NCBI RefSeq assembly: GCF_019693445.1
Contig: NZ_JAHRBL010000019.1
Span: 1-62,923, forward strand
Reading direction: 5' to 3'
DNA length: 62,923 nt
Source of the DNA: Deinococcus aquaedulcis
GTDB taxonomy: Bacteria; Deinococcota; Deinococci; Deinococcales; Deinococcaceae
Position numbers and translations under genes: made by a program. Below, piece by piece: positions 8,143-17,321 of the stretch; positions within the stretch are counted from its first letter, which is position 1, and each line of letters begins with the position of its first letter. A model generated the notes under the pieces. It was given only the letters and a program-made list of their open reading frames with translations, was not told where the DNA came from and searched no databases.

Positions 8143-10333
8143 CGGTTTCGGTGCCGGGGACCAGCGCGGCCTGACAGGGCGGGGCGTCCGGCGCTTCTTC
8201 CGTGACCTGCACGGTCTGGGGCGCGCTGAACTCGGGGACCAGGGCCCAGCCCTCGTCGTCGGTGGTGGGGTCGCCACTCAGGTTCAGGCGGGCGTATTTC
8301 AGCGGCGTGCCGTCGGGGTGCAGCAGCCGCACCCAGGCAAAGCGCGCGAAGTTCTTGCTCCAGTCCAGCACCGTCACGCCGTAGGGCGACAGGCTCAGGG
8401 TGCGGCCATCCTCCTGCACGCTGACCGTCACGGGCAACTGGTCAAAGTCGGGGGCCACGGCCGCCACGCGCGTGCCGCTGGCCAGCAGCACCAGGGCGTC
8501 GCCCCGGCGGTCGGTGACCACCCGCACGCCCCCCACCACCAGCGGCACGCCGGACACGCCCGTGCGCACCAGCACCCCGGGCCCCGCCTCGGCCGCCGTG
8601 AGGAACAGCTGCCCCCCCACCCAGGCGGCGCCCACGCTGCCCGAGACCCGCGCTTCGCCGGTGGTGGACACCTGCGCGGCGGCGCGGGCCTGCCCCACGT
8701 ACTGGTAGCCCAGGGTGGCCGCGCGTGTGCCGCTGCTGCCCAGCACCGCGCCGGCGTTCAGCGTGTGTTCGGGGGCCAGCTGGTAGACCGCCCGCGTTTC
8801 CAGCAGGGCCGCGCCGTTCTCGGTACTGGCCACCGCATTCAGGCCCAGCTTGGGCGTGGGCGTCCAGGTGACGCCCAGGGTGGCCCGCCAGCCCACCTGG
8901 CCGTCGTTGGCGGTCACGGCCGCGCCCAGGGCCGCGCTGAGGTCGGGGCTGAATTTGCGGGTGACGCTCAGGCCCAGTTCGCCGCGCGCCGCGCCGGGGG
9001 TGGCCTGCGCCCGCAGGCCCAGGCTGGTGCCCCGCGCGCTCCAGCCCACCTGCCCGGCGACCGAGGCCGCGCGCAGGTCCAGGGGCGGCACCACGGCGCC
9101 CACCCCAAAGCGCCACTCGCCCCGGGCCCAGGTGGCGTCGCCGCTGAGCAGCAGCCGCGTGCGCGTGGCCGAGTCGTACTGCACCCCGAACCCCGTGTTC
9201 AGGTCCGTGACCACGTAGCGCGCCGAGGCCTTGAGCTGCTGGCGGGCCGTGTCGGCGTCCAGTTCGGCGCTCAGGCTCCATTCGTCGCTCAGGCCGTAGA
9301 CGGCGGTGGCCTGCGTGGCGGCCCGGGTGCCGCGCACCCCGGCCTGTGCCCGCAGCGCCAGCGCGCGGGCCGTGACCTGAATATCGGCCGCCGTGTAGGT
9401 CACGCGTTCAAAGCGCGTGCCAGTGGCGTCGCGGATGCGCAGCTCCACGGTGCCGGCCGGCAGGTCCAGCGGCAGGTTGCGAATCGTCAGGGTGCCGGCG
9501 GCCGCGTTCAGGCGCGGCACCTCCACGCCGGGCACGCGCAGTTCCACCTCGGCGTCCAGCGGCAGCGCCACCACCAGTTGCGGCAGGCGGTAGGCGCGCA
9601 CGCTGCCGTAGGTCACGGTCAGGCCGCTGATCTGTTCGTCGGCCAGCCGCAGCGGCGCGCCCCCCAGCTTGACGGCGTAGGCGGCGGCTTCCACCGACAG
9701 GTTGTCGCGCACCTGATACGCCGCGCCCAGTTGCCCCTGCCACGCGGTCGCCAGCCCCTGGCCCCCGGCTTCACCCACCTGCGCCCCCAGCGCAAAGCGG
9801 CCATTCTGGTAGCCCGCGCGCACGGTGGCGGTGTGGGTGATCAGCGCGCTCTGGGTCTCGTCGCCCGGGCGGCGTGCCACTTCGCCCTGCACGCCCAGCG
9901 TGGTCACAGGGAGGGTGGGCAGCACCTCGGCTTCGGGGGGGCGCACCTGTCCCAGGTCCAGGGTGTTGTTGGGCAGCAGTTCCAGGCGCGGTCCCACGCT
10001 CAGGGTCAGTTCGCCGGGGTCGTAGCGCAGGTCCAGGGCGGCATTCAGGCGCACGAACTCCTGGCCGTCGCAGCGGGCGCGGGCGTCCGCGTACCCGGCC
10101 TCGGCCTCGCGCAGCACCGACGGCGAGAGCCAGAAGCGCTCGCCGTCCATCAGCACCAGGGTGCCGCCCCGGCCCTGACCGGCCACCGTGACGTCCACAA
10201 ACGTCTGGGGCAGGGCGCAGGGGTCCGGGGCGGGCGCGTCCTGGGCGGCGGCAGCACCCGCCAGGGCCAGCAGGGCGGCCAGACCCAGCGCCGCGCCCAG
10301 CCGGGGCCGCTTAGGGCAGGCGCAGCGGTTCAC
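8108..10333 (-). CDS. Outer-membrane usher-like protein of a chaperone-usher pilus
   Basis: This 741-residue protein has a signal peptide ending near AGAAAAQD. A usher-like N-terminal region follows, with LNAALDLRYDPGELTLSVGP. A plug-like stretch (V-P-R-L-N-A-A-A-G-T-L-T-I-R-N-L-P-L-D-L-P-A-G) precedes long amphipathic beta-strand repeats of the pore barrel, and a C-terminal Cys-containing domain ends the protein. It would form the secretion pore through which pilus subunits, delivered by the chaperone, are assembled. It is shorter than typical enterobacterial ushers (over 800) but near the archaic family range. It overlaps the chaperone gene by 23 nt. The call rests on layout and neighbours as much as sequence. 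Confidence 0.75.
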   Translation of the reverse strand: MNRCACPKRPRLGAALGLAALLALAGAAAAQDAPAPDPCALPQTFVDVTVAGQGRGGTLVLMDGERFWLSPSVLREAEAGYADARARCDGQEFVRLNAALDLRYDPGELTLSVGPRLELLPNNTLDLGQVRPPEAEVLPTLPVTTLGVQGEVARRPGDETQSALITHTATVRAGYQNGRFALGAQVGEAGGQGLATAWQGQLGAAYQVRDNLSVEAAAYAVKLGGAPLRLADEQISGLTVTYGSVRAYRLPQLVVALPLDAEVELRVPGVEVPRLNAAAGTLTIRNLPLDLPAGTVELRIRDATGTRFERVTYTAADIQVTARALALRAQAGVRGTRAATQATAVYGLSDEWSLSAELDADTARQQLKASARYVVTDLNTGFGVQYDSATRTRLLLSGDATWARGEWRFGVGAVVPPLDLRAASVAGQVGWSARGTSLGLRAQATPGAARGELGLSVTRKFSPDLSAALGAAVTANDGQVGWRATLGVTWTPTPKLGLNAVASTENGAALLETRAVYQLAPEHTLNAGAVLGSSGTRAATLGYQYVGQARAAAQVSTTGEARVSGSVGAAWVGGQLFLTAAEAGPGVLVRTGVSGVPLVVGGVRVVTDRRGDALVLLASGTRVAAVAPDFDQLPVTVSVQEDGRTLSLSPYGVTVLDWSKNFARFAWVRLLHPDGTPLKYARLNLSGDPTTDDEGWALVPEFSAPQTVQVTEEAPDAPPCQAALVPGTETVTCVPTPPAAP

Positions 10334-11018
10334 GCCGCTCCTCGCCGTTCATGTCGGAATACACCAGTTCGGCGCTGGTCGGCAGGGCGTCCAGGGTCAG
10401 CGGCAGGCTCAGGGTGCTGCCGCCCAGCACGGCGGCGTTGCCCAGGCTCAGGCGCGCCTCGCCGGCCACCACGTTCACGTCGCGCAGCGTCAGGTGCCGG
10501 TTGCCCGCGTTGGTCAGGTCCAGCATGACCTTGCCGTCTTGCAGGCGCAGGCCGTAGCTCAGCTTGGGAGCGCTGCTGGCGGGGGCCACGTAGACCGGCA
10601 TGGACACCTGCACCAGCTGGCGCAGGGTCAGGCCCACATTGCCCTCGTTGTTCTGCTGCGAGGGCACGTCGGCGGTGGGCACCTGCCGCACAAAGACGCG
10701 GTAGGCCAGTTCTTCATTGCCGGCCTTTTTCAGCAGGCCCACCCGGATCACCTGGCTTTTGCCCGGTTCCAGGGTGAACTGCGCGGGGTTCACCACCACG
10801 TCGCGCGTGGGCGTGTAGACATGCTGCCCGTTTTCGGTGCTCCACTTGCGAATTTCCAGCTGAAAGGTCATGGGCGCGTCGCCGGTGTTGTCCATGCGCA
10901 CCTGCGCGGTGTTGGTGCGCGCCGGGTCCATGTTGAAGGCGGTGGGGGACAGGGCAAAGGTCTGGGCTCCGGCCACACCCAACAGGCACAGCAGCGTCCA
11001 CAGCAGAAAGCGGATCAT
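10311..11018 (-). CDS. Periplasmic pilus chaperone, PapD-like
   Basis: This 235-residue exported protein has a signal peptide (LLWTLLCLLGVAGA) and two immunoglobulin-like domains. The N-terminal domain carries P-T-A-F-N-M-D and then V-N-P-A-Q-F-T-L-E-P-G-K-S-Q-V-I-R-V-G, the chaperone signature ending in the F1-G1 region that donates a strand to subunits. The pattern LAYRVFVRQVP is also typical. The C-terminal domain ends with an arginine-rich strand. It keeps pilus subunits folded in the periplasm and hands them to the usher. It starts as ATGA overlapping the preceding stop, so it is coupled to the small gene upstream. Confidence 0.85.
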   Translation of the reverse strand: MIRFLLWTLLCLLGVAGAQTFALSPTAFNMDPARTNTAQVRMDNTGDAPMTFQLEIRKWSTENGQHVYTPTRDVVVNPAQFTLEPGKSQVIRVGLLKKAGNEELAYRVFVRQVPTADVPSQQNNEGNVGLTLRQLVQVSMPVYVAPASSAPKLSYGLRLQDGKVMLDLTNAGNRHLTLRDVNVVAGEARLSLGNAAVLGGSTLSLPLTLDALPTSAELVYSDMNGEERREPLRLP

Positions 11019-11467
11019 GGCAGGTCTCCAGCAGGGTCCAGCGCCTCAGCGCGGACCGAAAGTAGGGTCGAGTAATCGCCGCCGGCCAGATTCAGCTGTC
11101 CGGGCGGCACCAGCACGTTCAGGGTAAAGGTTCGCCGGCCCACCACGCTCAGGTCGGCGGGCCAGTCGGTCAGCAGGGCCTGGGCCGTGGTGCGCCCCGA
11201 CTGCAGCGTGAACGGCGCGCGTGGGCCGTGCAGGGGGCCGTCAGGCGTGCTCAGGGTGACCGCAAAGCGGCCCGGCGGGCAGACCACCGTGACCTCCAGC
11301 TGGCCCTGGGCGCCCACCGGAAAGCGGTAGGGCGCAATGGCCGCCGTCACGCTGATCTGGCAGCGGGGGGCGGGGGCGGTGCTGGGGGTGGCCTGGGCCA
11401 CCGGGCAGAGCGTGCCCAGCAGCAGGGCAGGCAGCAGCGCAGCGGGCAATCGGAACAACGCCATCAT
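11015..11467 (-). CDS. Small secreted protein of the pilus operon, probable minor subunit
   Basis: This 150-residue protein has a signal peptide (A-A-L-L-P-A-L-L-L-G-T-L-C-P-V-A-Q-A). A cysteine pair (C-Q-I-S, then V-V-C-P-P-G) and a closing strand G-D-Y-S-T-L-L-S-V-R-A-E recall the last strand of SCPU-type subunits. It lies between the main subunit and chaperone genes, so a minor pilin or adaptor role is inferred. The start is uncertain: AAGGAG directly abuts two tandem ATGs, and a TTG nine bases on would have better spacing. The family is not recognised with certainty. Confidence 0.6.
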   Translation of the reverse strand: MMALFRLPAALLPALLLGTLCPVAQATPSTAPAPRCQISVTAAIAPYRFPVGAQGQLEVTVVCPPGRFAVTLSTPDGPLHGPRAPFTLQSGRTTAQALLTDWPADLSVVGRRTFTLNVLVPPGQLNLAGGDYSTLLSVRAEALDPAGDLP

Positions 11468-11486
11468 CTCCTTGCAGGAAGGCGAA

Positions 11487-11517
11487 GCAACCTGACCTCT
11501 GGGTGGGGTCAGGTTGC
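11487..11517 (-). terminator. Stem-loop between the pilin gene and the rest of the operon
   Basis: GCAACCTGACC at 11487-11497 pairs perfectly with 11507-11517 across a 9-nt loop, 17 nt past the pilin stop codon. There is no T-run, so it may stabilise the upstream message or attenuate transcription, giving excess subunit over chaperone and usher. Confidence 0.6.
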
Positions 11518-11533
11518 CCGGGAAACGGGGTGC

Positions 11534-12118
11534 TTACTCGTCGTAGTTGAAGCTCACCACCAGGTTGCCCGTGTAGTTGCCGCCGGGGACCGACCACGCG
11601 GTGTTCAGGTCGCTGCCGGCGCCGCCCAGCTTGAAGCTCACGAGGCGCTCGTAGTACTGGTAGGTCATGGTGTTGCCGTTGCCCATGGAGCGGTTCATGG
11701 TGCCGGTGGCGCCGTTGCTGACCGCCATGCTCCAGGGGTTGGTGGGGCTCCAGGCCGCGCCCTTGATCTGGAAGGTGTAGGGCTGGCCGCCGCCGCTGGT
11801 GTCGCGGGTCATGGTGATGTCGGCGATGGGGGCGATGGTCAGGGCGGTGCGGTGGTTGCAGTCCACACCCAGCGCGCGGATGGCGGGGGTGGTGACGTTG
11901 CGCACGGCGCTCACCACGCCGCCGCCCAGGGTGTTGAGGTTCACGGCGCTCCAGGTGCGGCTCAGGCCGGCGGCGCCGTTGTACTCGGGGCTGGTGTAGC
12001 CGGTGATGCACACGTTCTGCACGCGCATGTTCAGCGGGGTGGTCTGGGTGCCGGCCACGTTGGCGGCGGCGGCGGTGCTCACGGTCATGCTCAGGGCCAG
12101 CAGTGCAATGTTCCTCAT
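11534..12118 (-). CDS. Spore coat U (SCPU)-like major pilus subunit
   Basis: This 194-residue secreted protein has signal peptide MRNIALLALSMTVSTAAAA. The mature chain is Gly/Asn/Thr-rich and ends in a strand pattern G-N-Y-T-G-N-L-V-V-S-F-N-Y-D-E, typical of SCPU/CsuA-type subunits of archaic pili, in which the N-terminal strand of one subunit completes the next. Two cysteines (C-I-T and V-D-C-N) could form the usual disulfide. Start ATG 12118 has CGGAGGG upstream. Position as first gene of the operon fits a main structural subunit. Confidence 0.75.
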   Translation of the reverse strand: MRNIALLALSMTVSTAAAANVAGTQTTPLNMRVQNVCITGYTSPEYNGAAGLSRTWSAVNLNTLGGGVVSAVRNVTTPAIRALGVDCNHRTALTIAPIADITMTRDTSGGGQPYTFQIKGAAWSPTNPWSMAVSNGATGTMNRSMGNGNTMTYQYYERLVSFKLGGAGSDLNTAWSVPGGNYTGNLVVSFNYDE

Positions 12119-12529
12119 GTTCTTCCCTCCGAAGGTCAGGGGCCTGGGACGCAGGCCAGCGGTAGCGAGGTGGGCGGTGGGCAAAGTCTTTCGGGGCTGG
12201 GGGGCCGCCTGGGCCCCGCTTCGCCGCTGCTCTGCCCGCATCCGGCTCAGTTCACGGGCGGGAAGACGCTCTCCCCAGCACCTCCAACCCGTTTCCTGTG
12301 CCACTACTGTAAAAAACCCCACGTTAATGGAGCGTTAACTCGAAAAATGCCCTGCTGCACGGCAAAAAAAGGACCGCGTTGTGAACAGGTGTCCCTTTCA
12401 TGAACGGTGCAGGCAAGAACCAGGGGCGCCCTGCAGAGGGGTCAGAGTCGCCGTCCCGTTCCGTCCTGGCCGTTGAAGCACAGGGCCAGCCTGTGGCGCT
12501 GCTCGGTCTATACCGCTGCGGGGGCCGGT
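12119..12529. other. Gene-free region upstream of the pilus operon
   Basis: No gene was found here. The right half is AT-richer than the genome and includes an inverted pair GTTAA (12323-12327) and TTAAC (12335-12339) and A-runs at 12310 and 12364. It must contain the pilus promoter, but no clear -35/-10 pair could be assigned. Confidence 0.5.
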
Positions 12530-13048
12530 CTACTGCTCGGGCCGCAGCAGGGGATAGGGGTTGATGGCGCCCCCGGCCGCATAGATCCCGTAGTGCAGGT
12601 GGGGCGGGGTGCCGCGCGCATTGCCGCTGTCGCCCACAAAGCCCACCACGTCCCCGGCCCGCACCCAGTCGCCGCGTTTCAGGTTCGGGTAGCGCTCTAA
12701 GTGGGCGTAGTAGTGGCGCTGCCCGGCCGGGCCCAGCACCATCACCGTGCGGCCCCCCAGACCGTTGGGACCCACATTGATCACCAGCCCGCGCGTGGTG
12801 GCCCGGATGGGCGTGCCACGCGGCGCGAAGATGTCAATGCCTTCGTGGCGTCGGCCCCCGCTGCGGGCCGCGCCCCAGGTGTCTTCAAAACGTTGTCCGG
12901 GCAGCGGATTGGGCAGGCTGCGCGTGGCCGGCGCCGGAGAGGCCAGCAGCGCCGAGACCTGCCGCGCCTGCTGCAGCAGCGGCCACAGCCACAACAGAAC
13001 CCCGGCCAGCACGGCCGCCAGCACCCCCATTCCAACCCACCGCCGCAT
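12530..13048 (-). CDS. Membrane-anchored M23 (LytM-type) metallopeptidase
   Basis: This 172-residue protein has one N-terminal transmembrane segment ([15 protein letters not shown]) and a C-terminal M23 domain. Zinc ligands are visible: His68 and Asp72 in HEGID, and the second His of HLH in PPHLHYG. It would cut peptidoglycan cross-bridges or serve as a cell-wall scaffold outside the membrane. The domain includes the family G-x-x-V-G-x-x-G-x-x-G pattern ([17 protein letters not shown]). Start ATG 13048 gives a compact membrane anchor; an upstream ATG at 13090 would add 14 residues with no membrane logic. Confidence 0.88.
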   Translation of the reverse strand: MRRWVGMGVLAAVLAGVLLWLWPLLQQARQVSALLASPAPATRSLPNPLPGQRFEDTWGAARSGGRRHEGIDIFAPRGTPIRATTRGLVINVGPNGLGGRTVMVLGPAGQRHYYAHLERYPNLKRGDWVRAGDVVGFVGDSGNARGTPPHLHYGIYAAGGAINPYPLLRPEQ

Positions 13049-13202
13049 GGGGGCAGCATGGCGTGCACAGCGCCCGGCCGACACCGGCAAAAGTTGCAGA
13101 CCGGGCCCTGGGCTAGGGCCTCAATTGCCAGGACTGTTACACTCTAAAGAGAACATAAAGGTGGCCTGCCGCTCCCCCCGGCCCCGCCACAAGGAGCCCA
13201 GC

Positions 13203-14759
13203 ATGCTGGCCTACACCCCCATGATTCTTCCGTTTCTGGCGTCGCTGACCCTGACCAGTGGGCTGGGCGCCGTGGCCGCTGGCCGGCCCAGCGCGGCGGC
13301 GCGCACCTTTGCGTGGCTGATGGCCGGCCTGTCGGTCTGGACCCTGTGCTACGTGATGGAACTCAGCAGCGCCACATTGGCGGGCAAGCACGCGTGGCTG
13401 GTGGCCAAGTACCTGGGCGCGGCCCCCACGCCGCTGCTGTGGCTGGTGTTCTGCCTGCACGCCACCGGGCGCGAAGGATGGCTGACCCGGCCGGTGCGCG
13501 CGGCACTGGTGGGCTGGGCCGCGCTGGTCTTCGCGGTGGTCTGCACCGACAGCCTGCACCACCTCATGTGGACCGACCTGCGGGTGGTCCCCGGCGAACC
13601 GGAACTGCAGGCAGGCCACGGGCCCTTTTTCTGGGCCTACGCCGCCGTGGTGTACGGGTCCATCGTGAGCAGCGTGGTGCTGTTTACCCGCTTTTACCAT
13701 GCGGCCCAGCCCATGTTCCGGCGCCAGGGGCTGCTGCTGGCGCTGGGCGGGTTCGTGCCGCTGGCCGGGCGCATGTCTGAAGACCTGCTGGGACTGGACC
13801 TGCTGCCGCATGTGGACGAGGTCATCTTCTTTTTCCTGTTCTCGGCCGTGCTCTTTGCGCTGGCGCTGTTCCGCTACGGCGCTCTGCGGCTGGTGCCGAT
13901 TGCCCACCATCTGGTCATTCACAACATCCGCGCGGGCATCGTGGTGCTGGACCTCAGTGGCTGGGTGGTGGACCTGAACCCCTTTGCGCGCGAGCTGTTC
14001 GGCCTGCGGCCCGGAGAAGGGGTGGGGGCGTCCTCGCAGGACGTGCTGCCCAGCCTCGCCGCGCCCGATGCGCCGCAGACCCCAGAAGAGGAAATCACGC
14101 TGCTGCGCGGCCACGAACCCAGCTACTTCACGGTGCAGCGCTCGCCCATTCGCGGGGCGTCGGGGCAGGTGAGCGGGCAGGCGGTGGTGCTATTTGACAT
14201 CACCGCGCGGCGCGAGGCCGAGCAGCAACTGCAGCACCTCGCCCAGACCGACGCCCTGACCGGCGTGCCCAACCGCCGCCACTTCACGGCCCAGGCCGAG
14301 CAGCTGCTGGCCCAGGCCGCCCGCGACGGCCAGCCCTTTGCCGTGCTGATGCTGGACATTGACCGCTTCAAGAGCATCAACGACACCTACGGCCACCCGG
14401 CGGGCGACGAGGTGCTGCGGGCGGTGGCGCGCACCTGTCAGGGCCGGCTGCGCCGCAGCGACCTCTTTGCCCGCTGCGGCGGCGAGGAATTTGCTGCGCT
14501 GCTGCCCGCCACCTCGGCTGCCGAGGCCGAGCAGGTGGCCGAGGCGCTGCGCGAGGCCGTGGAGGCCCTGAGTGTGCAGGACGCTGGGCGCCCCATTCCG
14601 GTAACCCTCAGCGTGGGGCTGGCCCCCGGCGACCCGGCGCTGGGCCTGGGGCTGGACGCCTGGCTGGCGCAGGCCGACGACGCCCTGTATGCCGCCAAGG
14701 TGGGGGGCCGCAACCGCGTGACCCTGGCTCCGCCCGCGCTGGTGCCCGCCGCTGGGTAA
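13203..14759 (+). CDS. Diguanylate cyclase with 7TM sensor and PAS domain
   Basis: This 518-residue membrane protein has about seven helices in residues 1-225, resembling the histidine-kinase 7TM sensory module. A short PAS-like domain follows (GIVVLDLSGWVVDLNPFARE), then a GGDEF domain. The active-site motif is GGEEF (residues 426-430), and an inhibitory RxxD site (R417-D420) sits five residues before it. The enzyme should therefore make cyclic di-GMP from two GTP with product inhibition. The start at 13203 has AAGGAG upstream. What the membrane module senses is unknown. Confidence 0.92.
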   Translation: MLAYTPMILPFLASLTLTSGLGAVAAGRPSAAARTFAWLMAGLSVWTLCYVMELSSATLAGKHAWLVAKYLGAAPTPLLWLVFCLHATGREGWLTRPVRAALVGWAALVFAVVCTDSLHHLMWTDLRVVPGEPELQAGHGPFFWAYAAVVYGSIVSSVVLFTRFYHAAQPMFRRQGLLLALGGFVPLAGRMSEDLLGLDLLPHVDEVIFFFLFSAVLFALALFRYGALRLVPIAHHLVIHNIRAGIVVLDLSGWVVDLNPFARELFGLRPGEGVGASSQDVLPSLAAPDAPQTPEEEITLLRGHEPSYFTVQRSPIRGASGQVSGQAVVLFDITARREAEQQLQHLAQTDALTGVPNRRHFTAQAEQLLAQAARDGQPFAVLMLDIDRFKSINDTYGHPAGDEVLRAVARTCQGRLRRSDLFARCGGEEFAALLPATSAAEAEQVAEALREAVEALSVQDAGRPIPVTLSVGLAPGDPALGLGLDAWLAQADDALYAAKVGGRNRVTLAPPALVPAAG

Positions 14760-14797
14760 GCCCCCGGCCGGGCGGGCAGCCACAGCGCGGCGCGCGG

Positions 14798-14803
14798 TAG
14801 AAT
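14798..14803 (+). promoter_or_regulatory. -10 hexamer of a leaderless promoter (M16 pair)
   Basis: TAGAAT ends 6 nt before ATG 14810, with no Shine-Dalgarno sequence between. It likely drives both M16 genes as one leaderless transcript. Confidence 0.75.
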
Positions 14804-14809
14804 GGCCGG

Positions 14810-16087
14810 ATGCCCGCGTCTCCCCCCGCTGCCCACCTGTGGACCCTCCCGGGTGGCCTGCGCCTCGCCTTCGAGCGCCGCCGCAGCCCCGGTTTTGCCT
14901 TTGATCTGCGCCTGCCCGTGGGCAGCGCCCACGACCCGGTGGGCCTGGAGGGCGCAGGCGGCGTGCTGGAAGAGTGGCTGTTCAAGGGCGCCGGGGGCCG
15001 GGGGGCGCGCGCCCTGCAAGACGCTTTTGACGACCTGGGCGTGCGCCGGGGCGGCGGCGTGGGCCCCGAGGCCACCCGCCTGAGCGTGAGTGGCCTGCAG
15101 GCCGACCTGCGCGCGGCCCTGGCCCTGTGCGCCGACGTGCTGACGCAGCCCGAACTGCCGGACGCCGAGCTGCCGGTGCTGACCGATCTGGCCCGGCAGG
15201 ACCTGGAAGGCTTGGACGACAGCCCCGCCGACCGGCTGGCGGCGAGCGCCCGGCAGGCTGCCTTTCCGCGCCCGCCCGGTTCGCCCTTTGCGGGCTACGC
15301 CCACCCGGTCAGCGGCACGCTGGCGGGGCTCGCCGCGCTGACCCCCGGGGCCCTGCGCGCCCACCTGGCGCGCTACGGGCAGGCAGGCGCCGTGCTGGGT
15401 GTGGTGGCCGACCTGCCGCCCGAAGCGGTGCTGGACCTGGCCCAGACCGTGCTGGGCCCCCTGCGCCCCGGTCAGCACGACACGGTGCCGGCCACCTTCG
15501 TGCGCGGTGAACGCGCTCACGTGCCCGACGAGACGGCCGAGCAGACCCATCTGAGCCTGCTGGCCCCCGGCGTTTCCCCGCAGAGCCCCGACTGGCTGCC
15601 CTGGCAGGTGGCCCTGAACGCCCTATCCGGCGGCAGCGCCAGTCGCCTGTTTCACGCGGTGCGCGAGGAGCGCGGGCTGGCCTACGCGGTCAGTGCCGGC
15701 CCCGTGATTCTGGGCGGCCAGGGCTTTCTGAGCGTCTATACGGGCAGCACCCCCGCCCGCGCCGCCGAGACCCTGGCGGTGGTGCAAGGCGAACTGGCCC
15801 GCCTGCCCCGGGGCCTGGAACAGGCCGAATTCGAGCGCGCCCGCGCCGGGCTGGCCGCCAACCTCGTGTTCGGCGCCGAGAGCCTGCGGGGCCGCGCCCA
15901 CGCCCTGACGCGCGACGTGGCGCTGTTCGGTGCCGTGCGCCCGGTGGCGGCCCTGCGCGCGGCGGTGCAGGCCCTCACCCTCGACCGCGTGAATGCCTTC
16001 CTGGCGGGCTATCACCCGGTGCAGGCCGCCGCCGTGGTGACCCTGGGCCCGGCCGCCCCTCTTCCCCTGGAACCCACCCATGCCTGA
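14810..16087 (+). CDS. M16-family peptidase homologue, catalytically degenerate subunit
   Basis: This 425-residue protein has the two-lobed M16B (processing-peptidase-like) layout, including T-L-P-G-G-L-R-L-A near the start and a C-lobe with [20 protein letters not shown]. The zinc motif HxxEH is replaced by G51-V-L-E-E55, so it cannot bind zinc in the usual way. In known M16B heterodimers one subunit is inactive but shapes the cavity, while the partner cuts. The partner overlaps its end by 8 nt. The R/Y pair typical of the non-catalytic role is retained in the C-lobe. Confidence 0.9.
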   Translation: MPASPPAAHLWTLPGGLRLAFERRRSPGFAFDLRLPVGSAHDPVGLEGAGGVLEEWLFKGAGGRGARALQDAFDDLGVRRGGGVGPEATRLSVSGLQADLRAALALCADVLTQPELPDAELPVLTDLARQDLEGLDDSPADRLAASARQAAFPRPPGSPFAGYAHPVSGTLAGLAALTPGALRAHLARYGQAGAVLGVVADLPPEAVLDLAQTVLGPLRPGQHDTVPATFVRGERAHVPDETAEQTHLSLLAPGVSPQSPDWLPWQVALNALSGGSASRLFHAVREERGLAYAVSAGPVILGGQGFLSVYTGSTPARAAETLAVVQGELARLPRGLEQAEFERARAGLAANLVFGAESLRGRAHALTRDVALFGAVRPVAALRAAVQALTLDRVNAFLAGYHPVQAAAVVTLGPAAPLPLEPTHA

Positions 16088-17318
16088 ACCCCTGCCTTTC
16101 GTGTCCCACACCCTGCCGGGCGGCCTGCGTCTGCTGCTGGCCCCCGACCCCGAAGCCCAGACGGTGGCCGCCGGCTACTTCGTGCAGACTGGCAGCCGCG
16201 AGGAGGCCGCCGCCGAACTGGGCGCCAGCCACTTTCTGGAACACCTGCTGTTCAAGGGCAGCGAGGCCCTCAGTGCCGCCGAACTGAACGCCCGCCTGGA
16301 CGAACTGGGTGGGCAGGTGAATGCCTTTACCAGCGAGGAAGCCACCGTCTATCACGCCGCCACCCTGCCCGAGCAGACGGGCGCCCTGCTGTCCACCCTG
16401 ACCGAGCTGATGCGCCCCGCCCTGCGGGGGGCCGACGTGGAGACCGAGCGCGGCGTGATTCTGGAAGAAATCGCCATGTACGCCGACCAGCCCGCCGCCC
16501 GACTGGCCGACGAACTGCGCGCCGACTACTGGGGCCCCCACCCCCTGGGCGCCCCGATTCTGGGCACGCCCGAGACGGTGGGCGCCCTGAACGCCGCTGC
16601 CCTGGCCCGCCACCACCGCGAGCGCTACGGCGCTGGGCGCGTGGCCCTGGTGATGACCGGGCAGTTTGACCCGGGGGCGGTCCTGGCCTGGGCCCAGCAG
16701 CACCTGCAGCGCTGGCCCACCGGGCTGCCGGCCCCCGCCTTGACGCCCGCCGTGCCCGCCCACCCCGGGGGGGTGCGGGTGCTGCACGACCCGGACCTCA
16801 GCCGCGTGCATGTGGCAAGTGCCTGCCCCGGCCTGGGCGCCGCCGATCCACTGCGCGAGGCCGCGCAGGTGCTGGCCGACCTGATCGGCGGCGAGAACGG
16901 CGCCCTGTACTGGGCCCTGATTGACACTGGCCTGTGCGACAGCGCCGACCTGGGCCACCTGGAGTACCAGGACGCGGGCACCTTTGAAGGCGGCTTCAGC
17001 TGCGACCCCGAGCGCGCGCCCGAAGCCCTGGCGATTTACCGCCGGGTGCTGCGTGAGGCGGCGGCCCTGATCACCCCGCAGGCGGTGCGCCGCGCGGCGC
17101 GCAAGCTAGCGGTGGGCACCCTGCTGCGCGCCGAAACGCCGCAGGGCCGCCTCTTTACCCTGGGCATGGAGCACCTGGCCACGGGCCGCACGCCAGACAC
17201 CGCCGAACTGGTGGCGCGCTATGAGGCGGTGACCCTGGAAGCCGTGCGGGACGTCCTGCGCCAATGCCCGTTGGACCGCCTGACCGTGGTGGCCCTGGGG
17301 CCGGTGGAGCAGCTCTAG
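16080..17318 (+). CDS. M16-family zinc peptidase, catalytic subunit
   Basis: This 412-residue M16B peptidase has an intact HFLEH motif (His51, Glu54, His55) in the context [11 protein letters not shown]. The downstream acidic segment [14 protein letters not shown] supplies the third zinc ligand. It should form a heterodimer with the inactive homologue encoded immediately upstream (8-nt overlap) and degrade unfolded peptides in its clamshell chamber. Substrates are unknown; bacterial pairs of this type are often cytoplasmic or periplasmic housekeeping peptidases, and no signal peptide is seen here. Confidence 0.93.
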   Translation: MPEPLPFVSHTLPGGLRLLLAPDPEAQTVAAGYFVQTGSREEAAAELGASHFLEHLLFKGSEALSAAELNARLDELGGQVNAFTSEEATVYHAATLPEQTGALLSTLTELMRPALRGADVETERGVILEEIAMYADQPAARLADELRADYWGPHPLGAPILGTPETVGALNAAALARHHRERYGAGRVALVMTGQFDPGAVLAWAQQHLQRWPTGLPAPALTPAVPAHPGGVRVLHDPDLSRVHVASACPGLGAADPLREAAQVLADLIGGENGALYWALIDTGLCDSADLGHLEYQDAGTFEGGFSCDPERAPEALAIYRRVLREAAALITPQAVRRAARKLAVGTLLRAETPQGRLFTLGMEHLATGRTPDTAELVARYEAVTLEAVRDVLRQCPLDRLTVVALGPVEQL

Positions 17319-17321
17319 ACG

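Noticed and set aside
8084..10528. 814-residue open frame opposite the usher
   Set aside because: The protein is a repetitive His/Gly/Ala/Gln mix, as expected for the reverse of a GC-rich gene, and has no start signals.
12397..12404. TTCATGAA as a third copy of the drRRA palindrome
   Set aside because: Only the inner 8 bases match; the flanks do not form the 14-bp palindrome.
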